A DNA stretch of 64,000 bases from the NCBI GenBank assembly GCA_914767715.1, contig OU612071.1, forward strand, positions 5,146,001-5,210,000, given 5' to 3'. Below are positions 12,755 to 26,741 of this stretch, piece after piece. Each line of letters starts with the position of its first letter. Position 1 is the first letter of the stretch. Position numbers and translations under genes: made by a program. The notes beneath the pieces are model-generated. The model saw only the letters and a program-made list of their open reading frames with translations. It ran no database searches and had not been told where the DNA came from. The stretch comes from Membranipora membranacea. Its lineage: Eukaryota > Bryozoa > Gymnolaemata > Cheilostomatida > Membraniporidae.

Positions 12755-15700
12755 CTGCAAAGAAAATTTTCAATGCAATTAATGCCCCTTCTACATTCAA
12801 CATATATAACTAGGTTTGGCGATGACTGAGAATATTGAGGGAATCATGTGGTTGTCTGTAACAATGACTTCTGCTTTTGTTTTGTTGACTCAAGCGACCA
12901 CTACAACAAAAGACGTTATCCTGTCTATCAATTGCATCGGTTTTTAAGGGCTATGGGAGGGATGCTCTTTGCACTTAATTTGAAATTGTAGATAATTCTC
13001 TGACTCAGTCTAGATTGAATATATAAAGAATTTACATGGATCTGTTATAGTGTAGTGGCTGTGCATAAAGTTTGTTCATAGGTCGTGGGGAAGGTTGATA
13101 ATGATGATAGGTAGCCCACCAGTGAGTGAAAGATTTTTTAGCACACTAAGCCTTGCCCAGCTCCCTCACCCACCCTGGCTGACCCAAGAGAGTGGTGTTA
13201 CAGGCATTCAGGTATCAACCACCCACTAGATTGCGTGTAACTGTGACAAGTCTAAGGAGCTCACAGGACAGGTTTATAATTATTATTCAAGAGGTTTCTA
13301 ACAAGAATTCTGTACCCAGGGTAAGGATGGAACTACATTTCATTTAGATGGGCAGCCAGAATAGTAGGTTAGATGAACTGTACTAATACAGATAAACAGA
13401 GATCCAGTTGGTTGGGTGTATTTGTTTTGTGGAGTAGAGAACACTGCTCAATTGAAAGTAGTATTTTGTAGATAGTTGAGTAAGTAATAAATTAGTTATA
13501 CCAAGGAGTTAGAGGGAACTCCTTGGTTATACTGATAGATAGGATCAAGGAGTTTGAGAATTCTTGATAAGATCAAAGAGATAGGATAGATAGAGCAATG
13601 AACTCCCTCTTCATTGGGTAGAGAGTAAGTAATGCCTGTTCTACTACCAGTACCAACACAATCCGAACAACCAACTAAATTCTAATATCTTCATGCATAC
13701 TTACAAGTTGTGTAGATGAAGTAGCTGGTAGTAAAATAGATTGCCTGAGCTGGTGATTAACAACAATAATCAATGAGTGTCAAGCAGTAGAATTCTAGTC
13801 AGTTTGTCGACTCAAAGTATTTTCTTTTTCATACTCAGAGCAAGTTAGTGTCAGTCTTGAATCTGTATTGTGGCCTCTACCTTTTTAATAAGTTGTCGAT
13901 TCTTGGAACCCTGGTTATTGCTGAGTCTGCGCAATGAATGCTGGCCCAGGGCCTGTAAAATCCAGGCTAAAAAAATTGTAACTGGATTGGCTGTGGAGGA
14001 GGAGGACAACTCTAATACTGAACAATAATAAGCTGAATTATTGGTGATATAGACCGTTCTTTGGTAGTCATTTTTGGTAACTTCTAGACCGTTCTTTGGT
14101 AACTTCTATGCATTTGCCAACTTTATGGCTGAGATAGAGTATAGATAAAGGTGTGAAATTCTATATTCTTTCAATAAAATGGGGCATTTTAACTTTTATG
14201 GGCTATTATCATGCCCATCCATATTGCGAAAAAACCATGGCTCGAAAGTTGCCATGACCTTTAAGGCAATTTGAAACTTCAAAATAATTTAACATTCGGC
14301 ACGTTTGAATTTTTTTGGCTCAGATTTAATGTTTTATTTGCTTTTGTCCCACCTCATTTCGCCTTTTGCCTTAGAAATAGACAACAACAAAGGAAATTTT
14401 TTTTTGAAAATATCTTAGATGTATACATTTTAAGACTCACCATCTTCTTGAGAATCTCCCACCTCGCATGATGTGTGACTTCAGAAAAATGTTGGAAGTT
14501 ATTGAATTAGAGCAAACTTTAAACACCTACCTAGTTTGAAAATCTTGACTCTAGAGGCCCACAAATGCAATGAACAGAAGCGCGTGACCCTAGGCTACCC
14601 AAATATATTTTCAGATAATCTCTAAGATACTTCATTCTTGTTTTATTCAAGATTTACTGTGCCCAAGTTTTGCTAAATAACCGCGAGTGATCAGCGACAA
14701 ATTCTTATATAAAATTTTGGCTCATTTGAAAACTTAATACTGGAGTGATTGCAGTGCCTATAAAAATTAAAAACCTCAAACCAGATGCAGTTTAAATTTT
14801 TCAAATATCTTTCATGAATTTAAATGGTGGTTCTTCAATCCATAACTGCGGTACCTAAGGTATGATGAAAATTTATCAATTGATGAGATCTCAAGCTAGC
14901 ACAAAAACTTCGTCTCTCAGTTAAGATAATTCGAGAAAAATCGATATACTTAGAAACTGAGATGGAGTGTATTCCATGGCCGATCCTCATTTCAGTCGCT
15001 GAATGGTTCAACTCTCTGGCAGAAAATATGCCGCCTGTTTACATCCAAGCTCTTCGCAATTGTGATACAGTTTCCTTTTGGCAATTAATTGACACGGATA
15101 AATATCTATGTGTCAGCAGCTCCAATATAAAGGTGCATTTCTACACAAAAGGGTTTTGACAGCACACGTACTACATATATTATCAAGTTCTCAATTTCAG
15201 ACTTAATGCAGGATACTCACATACATATAATTGCCTGTAATTGAATATTACAGGCAGATACATCCACATGTTAGCAGATTCATGTACTGTTGTACATTCT
15301 ATGGTGTGTTTTCAGGTGTCTATGAATAATTCATTATGAAATGCCACAAATCTGTGAAAACAATATTGAATCCATTAGCCCTGCTCTTACACTCATGGAC
15401 ATAACTATATGAGAAACTATTTTGCAAAAGACTTAGCACTGTGTCATTGATTATCTATTTAGGTGTGTCATAAAATAATTTGATGGAAAAAAATATACTA
15501 CTGATCTGCACATAAGGGCCTCTGACAGACATTTCTATGCTCAATCGGAAAGCTGAACAGTCTCAAAACTTATTTTTTGTCAATCACCATGAAAATAATT
15601 TCATGTCAAATTTAAAATATTTAAAAAATAATATGTCAGAATATCAAATTTGACACCATGGAAATTTCGGTCATAGTCAGATTATTTCTTTAAAAATAAT

Positions 15701-15989
15701 TGGCATTAGCTAAAACTCTGGTCAACTACTGAACAAATTATGAGAAAGTCAACCTAACATACTACAACCTACAACCAGGGGTAAGGAAGGGTAAGTGTTT
15801 GGTAGGGAATATAAGGAGCAGTAGGGCAGGGTAAGGAAGGCTTAGGAAAGGGAATTATCAAACAGACTCTCATCTCCATCAATGCCGTACCCAATCTCAA
15901 CAGAGAAAAAATTACTTGTCTGGTTGCACACAAGCTGTAAACTCATTGTGATATGAATATGTGTTTGACCTAAATTGACAAGTTATATT
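12755..15989. other. Non-coding region, no gene recognised
   Basis: AT-rich DNA with only short open frames that lack splice-site or family support. A perfect 10-bp hairpin at 13501-13526 is listed separately. Confidence 0.5.
13496..13531. repeat. Hairpin, CCAAGGAGTT / AACTCCTTGG
   Basis: A perfect 10-bp stem (13501-13510 with 13517-13526) and loop AGAGGG, flanked by TTATA on both sides. Degenerate copies of the AAGGAGTT word follow at about 13548-13560. This may be a remnant of a small foldback element. Confidence 0.6.
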
Positions 15990-16480
15990 TTCTTTTTTTC
16001 AGCAGAATCATCATAGTAACTAATATATGTTGAAATGTGATAGTTCTGCTGACCATGAGTGGCCAGCAATTATGAGCATTTGCACATTAAATATTTCTAA
16101 TGTCACACATATGTCATGGATTTTATGAATAATTTATTAAAATGCTGCCACTTTAGTTCTCTCACTTTGAAGACTATAGTTTTCAATGTTTCTGATGGAA
16201 AGTGTGCTGCCTATTAAAACTCAATAGAATAAAAATACTAAGTACCAATTAATAAATATCAATAATGGCTCAGAAGAAAAATATAGTACTTAATTTGCAG
16301 GTGGTTTGAAATCCTCCCCGCTAGCAGGCATATATACTTTTGTAGTTTCTAGGTCAAAGCCTACCACAAACAGAATTTTCAAATCTGACAATACTAATCC
16401 TTTCTTCTGTGACGAGGTGTTGTTTGTGGAATAAGTTAAAATAGGTAGCTTTTGCCATCCTTTGAGTTTCATTGTTGGTT
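15990..16480 (-). repeat. Duplicated 3' flank of the lectin-like gene, copy A
   Basis: Downstream of copy A lie blocks that recur beside other copies. One contains GTTTCTAGGTCAAAGCCTAC and GCTAGCAGGCATATATAC; another contains ATGAATAATTTATTAAAATG and CAATTATGAGCATTTGCAC. Related blocks are at 24620-25100, 32270-32690, 39640-40130 and 45061-45150. They show that the duplications included 1-2 kb of downstream DNA. Confidence 0.7.
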
Positions 16481-16949
16481 TGTGTGCTAAACATCTTTGT
16501 GCAATATTTTGACTAGTAAGAAATCATATCTGCATTGGTTGGTAGTTAGGTTAAATGCAATTTTTTAATACAAACAATTTTGGAATTGTTAGTGAAATTA
16601 TAAACATATTGAGGACAATGCCAGCATATTTAATAAGATCATAAGCTCAGGGTAGGTTTTTACAATGTGATTCGATAGGTGAAAATAATGAACAGGAAAA
16701 TAAACACACTAACAATAAAGAACACAGTAAACTGAAAATGTTAAAGCAATCATTTTACATTTTCATATGAACAATGCCAATATATTTGAACAATTTTCAT
16801 TTCAGGTGTAAGCAGGATTTATGTTCTGAAGAATTGACAAGCACGGTGAAGTTTGAAAGGTCTCTTGAACTTCAGATTGACTATTTTAACGACTCAACTT
16901 TATTCAGCCCTGTTCTCACCCTCTAACTCTAAACCCTCAACATTTTGGG

Positions 16950-19900
16950 CTAGTTCAATTCTATGAACGAGTAATCGTTGAAACCAGACTCCTCTTTGAG
17001 ACCTATTGGATGTCTTGACTGATAGAGGGTTCCCATCTCACACGATCCATTGTCCACATGATAGTTTACTGAGAAGCAGGTTGTCGATTTGATACATTTC
17101 ATAAGGCAGCTCGTCTCTGTCAGCCTACCTCCAAGGTTGGTCAGTACCAGTCCAATCATCTTCATGTCTTCATGTTTATTGAGTACTCCTGAATTGTTAG
17201 CCAGGACTACAATCGAAATGTATTGCTGCGATATTTGGTTTTATTACAACCAAGTAGCATTAAGCTTCATGGTAGAATTTTGGTGAGTGTCAGCCGGGCT
17301 CAGCCAATTAATGAATTGACAAACTTCAGAATATTGCAATAATGACAGCATAAGAATATGCTTGCTTTATGCCAGGTTCAACAAAAGGGACACACTTGGA
17401 ATTCGTCTGCTTCTGAACAATACAATGAATAAATGATTTGTGACTGGTGATTTTTTCTCATTAGTATAAATATGTTTTATTTAGTCATGATGTGTCTTTT
17501 GCAAGCAGCTTGAACTTGAGTCCAATACTCACAGTGTTAACCGTTGTCCTCAGGGTGTTTGTCGGTCTCAAAAGTTATAAACCCATACAGCTGAATATTA
17601 TCTTCTGAGATACCGAATAAATCACCTGATGACTCACAGCTTGCAGCTTCCAAAATTTCCAGTGAGGTCAGATTACGGCTCAAAATATTCAGACAACAGA
17701 AACTCCCATCAGATGAGGCTCTGTCATTAACCTTTCCTTACTTGAAAAAAAAGTCATCATAAATCCCATAATATTAATATTATCTATAGTTATGTCTGGT
17801 GACCTTCTGGTGGCCGAAAGAGTTAGCTTTAAATATTTGGTTTCACTCATTCCACCCATAGTCATCAGTTATAAAACTAACCATCATCTTGAATCCACTG
17901 ATACAGTGTCATCTGTGCCTCTCTTGTCCTGTTATCACCACCAGTCTGAGTCTCTTCTGAATGTCCATCATAATATTCTTGAGACAGCCAATCCATTTCA
18001 TTTTGCCTTCTCAATGAAAGCTAAAAATTGAATATAAAACACTATTCTTCAGAAAAAGACAGCGGATATGGCTTGTCTGAGGGTGAGTTGCAAGGTGCTC
18101 CAACTGTGGGATATAGATGCCATTCTAAAGTTTAAAGGAGACTGACAGTGGGAGGTGGTTCAGTAGATTTGATCAATGGTATTCAGCATGCCAGTGTTGA
18201 AAGTGGTTGGATAGAATCCTGCTGCAGTCTACATACTATTGTGGTTTGTTGGACCTGCTGACTGAGAGCAAGATTGCGTACGTTTTTTTAGGTAACATGA
18301 ATCAGTATATAGGCACTCAGCAATCAGCTGCGAGCATTTTTATGGAAGTAGATTTGATTCACATGAAATCATTAATTTGAATACATTGGTTCATTGAGTT
18401 TATAATCTATGTTGGGTCTATGTCGCATGGCGTTAGCCTGAACAAAAAGGACCTTCACCACTAAATACTGAACTAAATATTCTAGCTACCTAGCGCAGTG
18501 TGGGCCTTAGGTGTATCCGATCAAGGATAGATGGTAAGAAGTAAATGAGGCACATTTTATTCAGTGTTATTTCACTAACCTGAAAATTGGTATCTGCTGA
18601 GCTGCTATATCTGCTGATATCCAATCTTCAGTAACCTTGAAGCAATAAAACAGCCATGTATTCCAGTCTTTTACCGAACTTGGTAAATTCAGCTTAATAC
18701 CATTGGACTCAACTAGAATATTGTAGCTTAGAAATCTCATGATTGACAAATGGTATCCTCCTGAAATATAGAATTCAAATTGGCACAGATCACTTCAGAT
18801 TAATGATCATTGTTAAAGCCGCAGATGCTTATTCTCTCTTTATTAATCCAACACTGATGTTTAAGAATTTGGGCATGAAAGCAACTTATCAAGCCAGTTG
18901 TGGTCAAATTGTTAAGGGTCTTTGAAGTTTGGGTTCATTTTCTTGTTCCAGCAGACATCCAATGAATGATGGTCCAATGAATGTTTGTCCACCAAACACG
19001 CATTGAAAAGAACACCAACATCTAAAAAGAGTAGCCATGCTTCCAGCAAGCACAAGTAAATAGTGTGACATGAGTGTTATGGGCCCCAGCACCTTTACCT
19101 GCACCTTTTCATTTCAAAGATGGTGATAGCCAAAATTATATTGAAAATCATCTCCTGGCTCCAAAATAAATGTTTGGTAACGAGTGTCAATGCTGAAAAA
19201 TATCAACAATTCTGGTAGTGAAAGGTTTAACCTTGCATAACTTTGAGAGCTGCTATTGTAGTTCTTAACCATGAGAACATCATCCTGTCCAGAAATCATA
19301 ATCAGAACTGAAACGGTAAGTCAATGGTATCCTACACAATTATCTTTAAGCCAGACCAACGAAAGCATTCGGAAGCTGTCTTTTTACTCTTAACTCCTCC
19401 CTGGTTTAGATGTGACACATGAAATCCGGAACTGACACACAATTACAATTGATTAAAAGAGAAGTGTTTTGATTGACATGCCAAACTTCACAGTCACCAT
19501 CAAAATGTATAGCAATAAAGTATCTATATGGAAATGAAAGGCAATCATTGGTCTTATATTTGCAACTGGCATTTGGCATACGCTAATAGACATAAAAAAA
19601 AGAGGGTCAAATCATGACCCATTTTATGCTGATCATCAAAGCTAATTTACATGTAACCGAGACTACGATGAACGCGTTCAAACAGCCGAAATAGTGCCCA
19701 TTCTCACTCCACTCAAAGACACCAGCAAGGGTTACATCAATCGCATCATGGGCAGCCCTGAACATTCTCTCCACCAGCTAGCCCATAGCTATACTCCTGC
19801 AGCAACCCCTCGGATATCTGCCCGCCTAGACCTCCCATACCACCATCCACTCGAACCGAACTCCGATCGAAGTGTCCGCTCATTTTCTATCATAATGTTT

Positions 19901-20103
19901 AAAAGTCACTCTCCATTCCACTTTTTTGTTTTTATGTCCAAAGATCAATAATAGATTTTGTATAACTTTTTTAAATCTCTGATCAAATATAAAGCAACTA
20001 TATATATATAACGTAGTTCACGACTGTGTTATAATTAAGCCAACTGTGAAAACTTACAATCTAAGAAGAGAGAAATCATTAAACAAGATTTTCTTTCCAC
20101 CAT
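16950..20103 (-). pseudogene. Pentraxin/LamG-PAN secreted protein, copy A (decayed)
   Basis: All six exons of the family can be traced in reverse: signal 20103-20058 (46 nt), LamG exons at 19307-~19149, 18760-18580, 18020-17882 (139 nt) and 17736-17533 (204 nt), and PAN 17206-16950 (257 nt, stop TAG). Four of these lengths equal those of intact copy E exactly. Lesions: exon 2 lacks the TICFWYK segment and its GT donor (ATGATTTT instead of ATGGTGAG). Exon 3 ends in phase 2 instead of 0, so exon 4 would be read out of frame. Exon 5 has W to L (CLNILSRN) and a TAA at 17537-17539 just before the PAN exon. The PAN exon itself is open (MIGLVLTNLGG to FNDYSFIELN) with all its Cys. A degraded SINE sits in its intron 3. 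Confidence 0.8.
18180..18290 (+). repeat. Degraded SINE relic shared with copy C
   Basis: The segment CTGCTGCAGTCTACA to GTTGGACCTGCTGACTGAG resembles the central part of the SINEs at 47532 and 49672. It occupies the same intronic site as the relic at 26400-26520 in copy C, so the insertion predates the A/C duplication. Confidence 0.55.
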
Positions 20104-22217
20104 AGTCAGGATTTTGTCGTCCAAAGAGAATTCTACCTGTGCGCTGTCAAGGTCTTCACAATTGTGCATCTCTCCTAAATAAAGCTTTCATAAAGCTACA
20201 CATACGAACTGACTGTTTCTGATCCCTCTGTGTGCGGAAGTTAAATATTATACTTTTTTAGACAACTAGTGATAATTCTTACTGTTTATTTATTTTTTTT
20301 CAATTTTTAAAACCAACCAGACCAAAACTTTTTAATGTTTACACCATAACTTTTATTGCTCAGCGATAACAAAATATTTGTCAAACATGAGACTGTAATA
20401 AACGATGAATGAAAAATGAATGAATGAATTTATCGATGATCAGCATTTCTTCCCATAAGTTTCGGTTCCATTATCAGTGTCCCTCAAACTCACAGTTAAA
20501 GAGGTCTTTTTACAATTAATACCATAAGCTGTTCGAATAGGCAATCAACAGTCTAAAATAGTACATTTTAATTAAGCACTATATCATACTACATATAATG
20601 GGATTTGTCTCGCACTTGTCTATGGACAGCGGCAAGAATTGATTACTATCATTATAACAGCTCAATTTCATGTTTGTGTGAATAATTAATGATAATTGAC
20701 GCAGATTGAAAAAAAAAACTACTTACAAAATTTATAGCACTTATTTCTTTTTCTGTTATTGATATGAGGCAGGTTCCGTCTACCAAACAACCCTCACATA
20801 ATAAGATGCATTATTGATGCACTATTGATGTGAGTCAAGCTTTGGTTCGGCGATAAGAGCTTACATAAATCTTTCACCACAAATATTCAGAAACATGCAC
20901 CAAGATATAATTTTACTTCATACAATTTTTGACATGAGCCATCCGTTTGGATATTCAAATCATATCTGTAAAACAATCTGGAACAGTCATCACAACCAGT
21001 TTTAACATTGGTCGTATAAAAATTCATTCCTGGTAAAAAGAAAACTTGCTTTTCATCATCAATGAGTCAAAAGCCAGAGTTTGTGTTGCAAATCTTAAGT
21101 TGTCCCCCTTATTGATATGACCGATTTTCGGTTGGACCAATTGTGATACTGATAGGTTTAGCGTAGTTTTCTTTGGTGAGTGTCAGTGTCAATATGATTC
21201 AATATGACCAGACACCTCAGATAGACACAATCTCACAACATGCAACTTGACATTCAGCTAAGAATTCAGTACATATGAGAAAAAACAATGATGTACTATG
21301 CCTGCAATTATGGGCATAAGTATAAGTAATAAATGTTACAAAACTAACACATAAGTCGTGGACCTCGGACGACATGATTACATATTAGATTCATCACCAT
21401 TTTTCACATCAATGTTGTCCGCAGCCATGTTTGACATGTTCAATTCACTGCACAACTGCCGCTTTTTGCCTTTCATATCAATAGTTGGAGACTTCAGCTA
21501 TCAGAAAAGAGAATGTGCTGCCTGTTATCAGTTACTAACACTTTCTTAGTACATTGGATCAGATTAAACAGTTTTAATCAATAAAAAAAAGTGAAACTCA
21601 TTGGATGGTTGGATTATTTAATACTGGCAGCCTGATGCACTTTTGGAACATCATAGATGCCTATTCTGACGCTTGTCTGCAGTATCAGTTTTTTTATATA
21701 GTCTAGGCTGGTAGCTACAAACTAATCCGTCATGATTTTTCAATTCACATAAATCCTTTGAATTTCTCATTTCAAATTCTAAGTGTGACATAAAAGGTAT
21801 TATATACATAATATGTATTGGTTAGTAACTAGGTGGAATAAGAAAACCCAAGATATGTAGGCAGTACCAATACTGCAGTACCAACCATTTTATTTGTTTT
21901 TCACAGTAAATTCATAACATATATTTCTATTTGAGAATGTTTTACAATTTACAACAGTATGTAGAAGAATAGCAGAAAATATGGATAATTTTAAATTTTG
22001 ATAGCAATTAGTATGAATGTGCATCTCTGAGCGAAGCATGCACACTTTCAATAAGAAAAGACATTAACTGCTGTCTTAGTTTCTCTTAATTTATCAGCAG
22101 CATTTAAAATTTATTTGTTAGCTGCTTTATCAAGTGTTATCATACCTAAGAGGGAACGGTTTGTTTATATATTATTTATTCCTTTCTCTTACTAGTTAGT
22201 GGCTTTTTGATATCAAG
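20104..22217. other. Intergenic between copies A and B, no gene recognised
   Basis: AT-rich DNA with scattered short open frames; none has splice signals or similarity to the cluster genes. Confidence 0.5.
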
Positions 22218-24593
22218 TTAGTATAATTTGATGAAAGAGTAATGACTAACACCAAACACAGCATCAAGTCCTATTTTATGTCTAGACTGATAGAGGGTTC
22301 CCATCTCACACAGCCCATCATCCACATAAAAGTTTACTGAGAAGCAGACTGCTGATCTGATACATTTTATGAGGCAGCGCATCTCTGTCAAACCTTCAAC
22401 ATTATCATTGAAACTCCAATCATCTTCATGTCTTCATGCCTATTGAACACTCCTGAGCTTTTGGCTAAAACTACATAATGATGTCAAGTTAATTTCTGCC
22501 GAGTGTCAAAGTAATATCAGGGCGTTGAATCCGGATATAAATACCTTTACCCAATGAAAAATTATCTTAGAAGAGACAAAAAGTCTGAAGATAATTGAAC
22601 ACTTCAACAAACTACATGGATTCTGAATCTTATACTCACTGTGCAAAGTGCTGTCCTCTGGATGTTTGCCAGTCTGAGAAGTTGCAGACCCATAAAGCTG
22701 AACATTTTCTTCTGAGAAACTGTTAATATCACCTGGAAACTCACAGCCTGCAGCCTCCAACATTTCTAGTGAGGTCAATTCACGGCTCCAGATATTCAGA
22801 CAACAGAAACTCCCATTAGACAAAATTTGGTCATCAACATTTCCTAATGACAAACAAGACACTTTCCAAATATATTATCCTTCAAAAATTAAATTTTATA
22901 TTGTGGATTAGCGCACATTACTTTTTATATAGGGGTGGCAAAAGGTATTAGGCTTTAGTTACTCACAAAAGAATTTTCGGTTGTCAAGCTTACCATCTGG
23001 TTGAATCCACTGATATAGCGTCATCAGTGCCTCACTGGTCCTGTTATAACCACCACTGGCATTCAGCCATGATTGCATCTTGTTATGGTCTTCAGAGAGC
23101 CATGAAAAATCATGTTGCCTTCTTAAATAAAGCTGAAATATAACAATAAACTATTCTGAGCAAAGACAAGATAATTTAGTGTAAATTTAGGATAGGGAAC
23201 AACACAACTGCTTACACAATGGACATTCTGTCATTTGATCAAATCAGGATAGGAATCAAAAATTAATCTTAAGAAATATTTTTAGAGGATTAACAGTGGA
23301 TTTCATTGACCCTAATTAGGGTTGCAAGATGCCCTAACTGCAGTGTGATGTTATTGATGACTTTCTTGAGTGAGTATATTCACTGTTGATCTCACATTTC
23401 GATGACCTGGACAATTATGACCCTCACTGCTCTAAACATTGCAAATGTTTATTGCTAATGAACCGATAAAAGTAAATGGTTGCAATTGAATAAGTATGGA
23501 TTGCAAAAGGTACATTTTACCAACATTTTGATCAAGAATATGACTTTGTACCTCAGATATCAGTTACCTGAATATCGACCACTGATGACCCGTTCGTACT
23601 CTGAACTCCAGAAAACTTAAAGCAGTAAAACAGCCATCTATTCCAGTTCATTTGAGGAATCACAGAATACAGCGTTATGTCATTCAACTCAACATGAAAA
23701 TCTGCACTGCTGTGTCTATCAATGGACAGATAATATCCTCCTGAAATTCAGAATTTAAATAAAGAACGTCATCCCTGACCCCTGCTGCTACCAACTCTTC
23801 GATATTAAATTTATCATATTTTGAGAACATTTCTAAAAATGTGGCTATTAAAAATCACAAAAAGACAAATTTCACAGAGAAAAAAGTACATACCTACATT
23901 GCATTGATCAATTCAGCACGAAGCATTGTCGACAGTTTAATCCTTTATTACACCATTATTACTGTATAAATTAAGACACACAAGATATACCATATACAAT
24001 ATGTGCGCTGGAAATAACAGATCAACTCATTCTCACCGCCTGGTGCCAGTAAGCTGAAGTATGCTGTATAGTTGTTCTCACTCCATATATTATACCAAAA
24101 GCACATGGTGAGCAATTCATCATTTGGCAGTGAAAGGTTCAACCTCGCAAAACTTTGTAAGCTGCTGTTGTAGCTGTTGACCATGAAAACATCATCCTGT
24201 CTAGAACTTGTTACATGTACTGAAACATTAGGTGTACAAATGACACACCAGATACCCACAAACCGCCACATAATTAGACTATATACATTGAGATGTATTT
24301 ATATTGAGGTGAACTACAACTAGCTGTCACAATTTAAATCTTTTGCATTGAAATGTATACCTGTATATCGAATGCACTTTGTTTTAAATTCATGATAAAT
24401 GATGCATAGGCTGAGAGAAAGTAGAGAAGGCTAGATAAAGATTACCAAATTAATGGAGATATTTTGCCGATGATTGATGATCAAAGCAAAATTACTTCTC
24501 ACTGTGATACCTAGATTCACAAAGATGCGATAATCGAGGCAAGTGATCAAACTTACAAACTATGAAGAAGGTTATCAGTAAGCAGGGTCCCAT
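22218..24593 (-). pseudogene. Pentraxin/LamG-PAN secreted protein, copy B (LamG intact, PAN frameshifted)
   Basis: Exons 24593-24557 (signal, 37 nt, MGPCLLITFFIV), 24219-24037 (183), 23740-23568 (173), 23132-22994 (139), 22843-22640 (204) and 22470-22218 (253). Every border is GT-AG and the phases are the same as in copy E. Exons 2-5 are fully open and encode a LamG/pentraxin-like domain: SRQDDVFMVNSYNSS, LLTMCFWYN, WLFYCFKFSG, MTLYQWIQPDG, then NGSFCCLNIWSRELTSLEML. The PAN exon is 4 nt shorter than in copies A and E because of a deletion just after ATGATTGGA. Reading frame then ends at TGA 22390-22388, giving a predicted 272-aa protein with the LamG domain but no PAN domain. The out-of-frame remainder still carries the PAN Cys pattern and its own terminal TAA. 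It is either a recent pseudogene or a shortened, still secreted lectin-like protein. Confidence 0.78.
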
Positions 24594-24619
24594 ATCCAAC
24601 TCAGCAAAATCTTTTCCCT

Positions 24620-25100
24620 GCAGAGACTTATGTCTGTTTGCAGTCAATGTATCTATTGTTTCTAATGTCTCACTAATGGCATGAATTTTATGAATAATTT
24701 ATTGAACTACTGCCACTTAAGTTCTCGCATTTAGTTTTAGTTTCGCGTATCTGATGAAAAAGTGTGCTGTCCGTTAAAAGTCCATAGAATCAAAATATTG
24801 AGAACCATTCAATCATTAACATTGATTCCTCAGAGGAAAAATGCAGGTGGTAAAAATTCTTCCCTCCAAGCAGGCATTAGCACTTTTGTAGTTTCTAGGT
24901 GAAAACCTACCAAAACCTATTTCAAATGCGACAATGCTTTATTCTGTGATTAGGGGGTATATGTGAGCTTAGTTGAAATAATTATTTTTTTATTCTCATT
25001 GTTAGTGAGTGTGTGCCAAACATCTTTATGTCATCTTTTGACAAGTTAGTAATCATGTCTGCATTGGTTGGTAGTTAGGTTTAATAAATGATGAAATTTG
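24620..25100 (-). repeat. Duplicated 3' flank of the lectin-like gene, copy C
   Basis: Contains the flank blocks ATGAATAATTTATTGAAC and GTAGTTTCTAGGTGAAAACC in the same order as downstream of copy A. It lies downstream of copy C, between B and C. Confidence 0.65.
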
Positions 25101-26399
25101 ATGAAAAATAAATTTGTAAGCATGATTTATGCTCCGATGTATGGCATGGTTAAAAGTGAAAGGACTCTCAAATTTCTGACTGACTGTTTTAAAATACCAA
25201 CATTGCCAGGCCCTGTTCTAACCCTCTCAAAATGTTTGGCTAGTTCAATACTATGAACGAGTAGTCGTTGACACCAGACTCTGCTTTGACACCTATTGGA
25301 TGTCTCGGCTGATACAGGGTTCCCATCTCACACAGCCGATCGTCCACATGACAACTTACTGAGAAGCAGAATGGTGACTTGATACATTTCATAAGGCAGC
25401 GTGTCTCTGTCACAGTGCTGACATGCTTATTCAGTTTCAGTCCAATCATCCTCCTGCCTTCTTGTTTGTTGAACTGTCCTGAGCCAAAACTACAATTATA
25501 ATATGTAATTGGGTTCAAAAATCTTAGAGTAACTTGTTATGATGTTCAGCCAACTCCGGTGAGATAAAGAAGCCTTACCACAATCGCAAAAACCTATGGC
25601 CATGAAAATTTGATGATAATATGGTTTTCACTTTTTATCTAATACAGATGAATTCTGTCTTTGGTTCAACAATAAAATAAACAACTGTTTAAGATTTGCT
25701 GCGTGTTTTGCAGATATCATTGGGGATTAGATCTTAAACTTACTGTGCACCTTGCTGACCTCCGGACGTTGCTCAATCTCAGAAGTTGTAGACCCATACA
25801 GCTGAAAATTGTCTTCTGACATACTGTATATATCACCTGGGAACTCACAGCCAGCAGTTTCCAACATTTCTAGTGAGGTCAAACTACGGCTCCAAATATT
25901 CAGACAACAGAAACTCCTATAAGATGATGCATATTCTTTCATGTTTCCTTATTTAAAATAAAAATTCATTTTCATTATAAATCCCGCAATAACTTTATTT
26001 TCCATTTTTATATATGTCTGGAAACCTTCCGGTAGCTGAAGATGCAGCTATGAATATTTGATTTCACACCACCCACAGACATCAGTTATAAAACTAACCA
26101 TCATCTTGAATCCACTGATACAGTGTCATCTGTGCCTCTCATGTCGTGTTGTCACCATCAGTCTGAATCAGTACTGATTGTTCCTCACGAGACAGCCAAT
26201 TGAGTTCATTTTGCCTTCTTATTGACAGCTGGAAATTAAATATTAAGCACTATTCTTGTGAAAAGACAGAAGATATGGTTTTTCAGAAGGCGAGTCACAA
26301 GGTGCCCTATTTGTGGGATATACATGCCATTATTGAGTTTAAAGGAGGCTGGAAGTGAGAGGTGGATCGGTTGATTTGAGCGCTGGTATTCAGCATGCC

Positions 26400-26520
26400 A
26401 TTGTTGAATGTCCCAGGCTAATATCCCAGAGTTGCAGTTTAATGACTATAGGGGTTTGTCGGACCTTCATGTTTGTTTCGATCTGCTTACTGAGAGAAGA
26501 TTGGCAACATTTGTTCAACC
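26400..26520 (+). repeat. Degraded SINE relic shared with copy A
   Basis: Carries GTTGCAGTTTAATGACTATA, GTTTGTCGGACC and GCTTACTGAGAGAAGATTGG. This is the counterpart of 18180-18290 in copy A. Confidence 0.5.
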
Positions 26521-26741
26521 AGCAAAAATCAGTAGAAGCACTGAGCAGTGATCAACATGGACCCTTAGGTGGTAAATGATATGATTCACTCAATATTGTT
26601 AAAGCTGCAGATACTAATTCTATGTTTATTGAACTGGCACAGATGTCCAACGATTTGGCCATGAAAAAAAGATTTCAGGACAGGTGTAGCCAAAATATTA
26701 AGGCTTTTGTCTGGCCATATCAGAGGTTTAGGTTTCTGGTT

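Noticed and set aside
19694-19951. 85-codon plus-strand frame in the copy A region
   Set aside because: It lies inside intron 1 of a minus-strand pseudogene and has no recognised motif.
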